The notes beneath the pieces were generated by a model. The model saw nothing but the letters and a program-made list of their open reading frames with translations, was not told the origin of the DNA and did not search any database. From Asanoa ferruginea (GTDB taxonomy: Bacteria > Actinomycetota > Actinomycetes > Mycobacteriales > Micromonosporaceae): a stretch of DNA of 64,000 nt. The position numbers and the translations under genes were made by a program. Position 1 is the first letter of the stretch. Each line of letters begins with the position of its first letter. The DNA lies in assembly GCF_003387075.1 (NCBI RefSeq), contig NZ_QUMQ01000001.1, forward strand, positions 124,001-188,000, written 5' to 3'. Of this stretch, positions 62,565-64,000 are shown in pieces.

Positions 62565-62638
62565 GCGCCTACCTCGCGTCGCTCGGTGACGCACGACCCG
62601 GCTGCTGAGCCGAATGATCCGGCCGCAAGCTCGCTCAT
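62561..62638 (-). CDS. 25-codon linker mini-ORF between deaminase-like gene and era
   Basis: The 78-bp frame starts at an ATG overlapping the deaminase-like stop (ATGA, 62635-62638) and ends at a TGA overlapping the era start (ATGA, 62561-62564). The peptide begins MSELAAGS, has GSC at 14-16 and ERRE at 19-22. It has the same length and junctions as the mini-ORF at 12458-12535. No ribosome site precedes its ATG, so it depends on translation of the upstream gene. Confidence 0.55.
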   Translation of the reverse strand: MSELAAGSFGSAAGSCVTERREVGA

Positions 62639-63000
62639 GCGACGACCGTGCCGAGCACGGTGCCGTCCGGTGCGGCGACGTGGATCGGCGCGTCGGCGGA
62701 CAGGTCGCGGACCACGGCGTGGCCGGCGCCGTCGAGGGTGCTGGCCTCGGTGACCACCGCGGCCGCCTCGATCTTGCTCGCGCCGGCGGCGGCCGCCGAG
62801 GCGACCGCGAGTTGCAGGGCGGTCACGGTCAGCGAGGGCAGGGCGACGGTCGCGGCCGCGTAGGTGCGGCCGTCCTGGTCACGCACCGCGGCGCCCTCGA
62901 CCGCACCGACCCGGGCACGGGCGCCGCGCGCCAGCGTGACCAGCTTGGTGTCCTCTGCGTCGAGGTGAGCAGGTGGCCCGAGTTCGGGCGACTCAAACAT
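62635..63000 (-). CDS. Cytidine-deaminase-like protein lacking the zinc motifs
   Basis: A ~121-residue protein with the general layout of actinobacterial deaminase-like proteins located between the CNNM/CorC gene and era ([41 protein letters not shown]). Active cytidine deaminases need a His/Cys-Ala-Glu motif and PC-x2-C to hold zinc; none is present, and the protein has no Cys. It probably lacks deaminase activity and may be structural. Its start overlaps the CNNM stop by eight bases. Confidence 0.7.
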   Translation of the reverse strand: MFESPELGPPAHLDAEDTKLVTLARGARARVGAVEGAAVRDQDGRTYAAATVALPSLTVTALQLAVASAAAAGASKIEAAAVVTEASTLDGAGHAVVRDLSADAPIHVAAPDGTVLGTVVA

Positions 63001-64000
63001 CCGCGGATTGCCTCTCGTCACTGTCTTCGGTCTGGTTCTCATTGTCTCGGTCGGCCCGGCGGACCAGCACGGAGTCGATCCGGTTGCGGCGCCCGACCAC
63101 GCCCTCGGCGACCATGTGCAGGCCGTCGACGGTCGCCTCGGCGCCGGGGATCGGCACGCGGCCGAGCGCCTGGGCCAGCAGGCCGCCGACCGTCTCCACC
63201 TCGTCGGTGGGCAGGTCGACGTCGAACAACTCGCTGAGGTCTTCGACGGGCACCCGCGCGGCGACGCGGACGGCGCCGTTGTCGAGGTGTTCGATCGGTG
63301 GGCGCTCGTTGTCGTATTCGTCGGTGATCTCGCCGACGATCTCTTCCAGGATGTCTTCGATGGTCACCAGGCCGGCGGTGCCGCCGTATTCGTCGACCAC
63401 GACGACCAGGTGGGTGCGCGCCGCCTGCATCTCCGAGAGCAGGTCGTCGACCGGCTTGGACTCGGGCACGAAGGTCGCGTCGCGCATGATCTCGCCGACC
63501 GGCAGGTCTTCGCCGTCGGGGTCGCCCTGGTCGCGGCGGATCACGTCTTTGAGGTAGAGGATGCCGAGCACGTCGTCGACGTTCTCGCCGATCACCGGGA
63601 TGCGGGAGAAGCCCGAGCGCATGAACAGCGCGAGGGCCTGACGCATGGTCTTGTTGCTCTCGATCCACACCATGTCGGTGCGCGGCACCATCACCTCGCG
63701 GGCGATGGTGTCGCCGAGCGCGAACACCGAGTGGATCATCTGCCGCTCGCCGCTCTCCACCACGCCGCGCTGCTCGGCCAGGTCGACCAACTCGCGCAGC
63801 TCGACCTGGGTGGCGAACGGGCCCTCGCGGAAGCCGCGCCCGGGGGTGACCGCGTTGCCGATCAGGATCAGCAGCGAGGCCAGCGGGTTGAGCGCCCGGC
63901 CCAGCCAGCGGACCAGCGGCGCGGTCGCGCGGCCGACGGCGTAGGCGTTCTGCCGGCCTATCGTGCGGGGCGCGACACCGACGACGACGAAGCTGACCAC
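62993..64000 (-). CDS. CNNM/CorC-type CBS domain membrane protein (5' end beyond window)
   Basis: The visible 335 residues are the C-terminal part of a HlyC/CorC-CNNM protein; the N-terminal membrane domain continues past base 64000. [18 protein letters not shown] and [20 protein letters not shown] are CBS repeats, and [20 protein letters not shown] with [11 protein letters not shown] is the pair's end. The CorC_HlyC domain then covers about the last 85 residues. Family members handle Mg2+ or Co2+ export. It is the first of a minus-strand run with the deaminase-like gene, mini-ORF and era. Confidence 0.9.
   Translation of the reverse strand: MVSFVVVGVAPRTIGRQNAYAVGRATAPLVRWLGRALNPLASLLILIGNAVTPGRGFREGPFATQVELRELVDLAEQRGVVESGERQMIHSVFALGDTIAREVMVPRTDMVWIESNKTMRQALALFMRSGFSRIPVIGENVDDVLGILYLKDVIRRDQGDPDGEDLPVGEIMRDATFVPESKPVDDLLSEMQAARTHLVVVVDEYGGTAGLVTIEDILEEIVGEITDEYDNERPPIEHLDNGAVRVAARVPVEDLSELFDVDLPTDEVETVGGLLAQALGRVPIPGAEATVDGLHMVAEGVVGRRNRIDSVLVRRADRDNENQTEDSDERQSADV

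Overview
The window looks like chromosomal DNA of a Micromonosporaceae-type actinomycete. The sequence is strongly GC-rich with GC-rich third codon positions, GTG and TTG starts are frequent, and adjacent genes are often coupled by ATGA. The gene content fits: a large SARP/AfsR regulator, class I lysyl-tRNA synthetase, pyruvate phosphate dikinase, roadblock/PATAN signalling genes and the actinobacterial CNNM - cytidine-deaminase-like - era neighbourhood. Family names come from recognising motifs by eye; no database search was possible. I saw no rRNA, tRNA, CRISPR array, transposase or prophage. No gene-free stretch exceeds about 300 bases; the longest (58134-58417, 7842-8051, 29598-29798) hold the repeats or operators described below, or nothing recognisable.

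Layout. 0-9 kb: end of a winged-helix protein, a beta-helix lipoprotein, a HIT protein, an SRPBCC/DUF4166 pair, a VOC protein, the SARP regulator with two pairs of 11-bp-phased repeats upstream, and two small genes. 9-15.4 kb (minus): a molybdenum hydroxylase set (2Fe-2S, FAD and Mo subunits) with a coupled membrane protein downstream and a ferredoxin-reductase-like flavoprotein upstream. 15.5-18.5 kb: methyltransferase, small protein, dgt, VOC. 18.8-21.3 kb: a four-gene roadblock/PATAN unit with no GTPase, closed by a strong terminator. 21.4-27 kb: ppdK, VOC, lysS and a TetR gene with operator repeats. 27.9-29.6 kb: a compositionally different GmrSD-like (DUF262/DUF1524) restriction gene between short direct repeats. 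29.8-37.5 kb: dusB, a second winged-helix gene, an XdhC-like protein, several poorly known proteins, and an ArsR/DUF5937 regulator whose only well-placed start is ATC.

37.6-45.1 kb: glyS, small membrane proteins, then a zinc unit with a Zur box, znuA-znuC-znuB, an SmtB-type sensor and zur, followed by DedA. 45.1-51.4 kb: acyl-CoA dehydrogenase, DUF6328, a divergent TetR/flavin monooxygenase pair, an AAC(3)-family acetyltransferase and a hydrolase. 51.5-54.4 kb: a TPP riboswitch ahead of ykoE-ykoD-ykoC, an ECF importer for thiamine or its precursor. 55.5-64 kb (mostly minus): uppS-recO and, about 4.6 kb away, era - deaminase-like - CNNM, separated by an accessory block with a multiply frameshifted CPCC gene, a CsbD gene with an in-frame N-terminal extension, an acyltransferase and an epimerase.

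The most unusual signal is a pair of 78-bp mini-ORFs, 50 kb apart (12458-12535 and 62561-62638). Each sits between two genes of a minus-strand operon, overlaps its neighbour by ATGA at both ends, and encodes 25 residues with shared positions (MSE at 1-3, GSC at 14-16, acidic-RRE at 19-22). They look like copies of a translational linker element.
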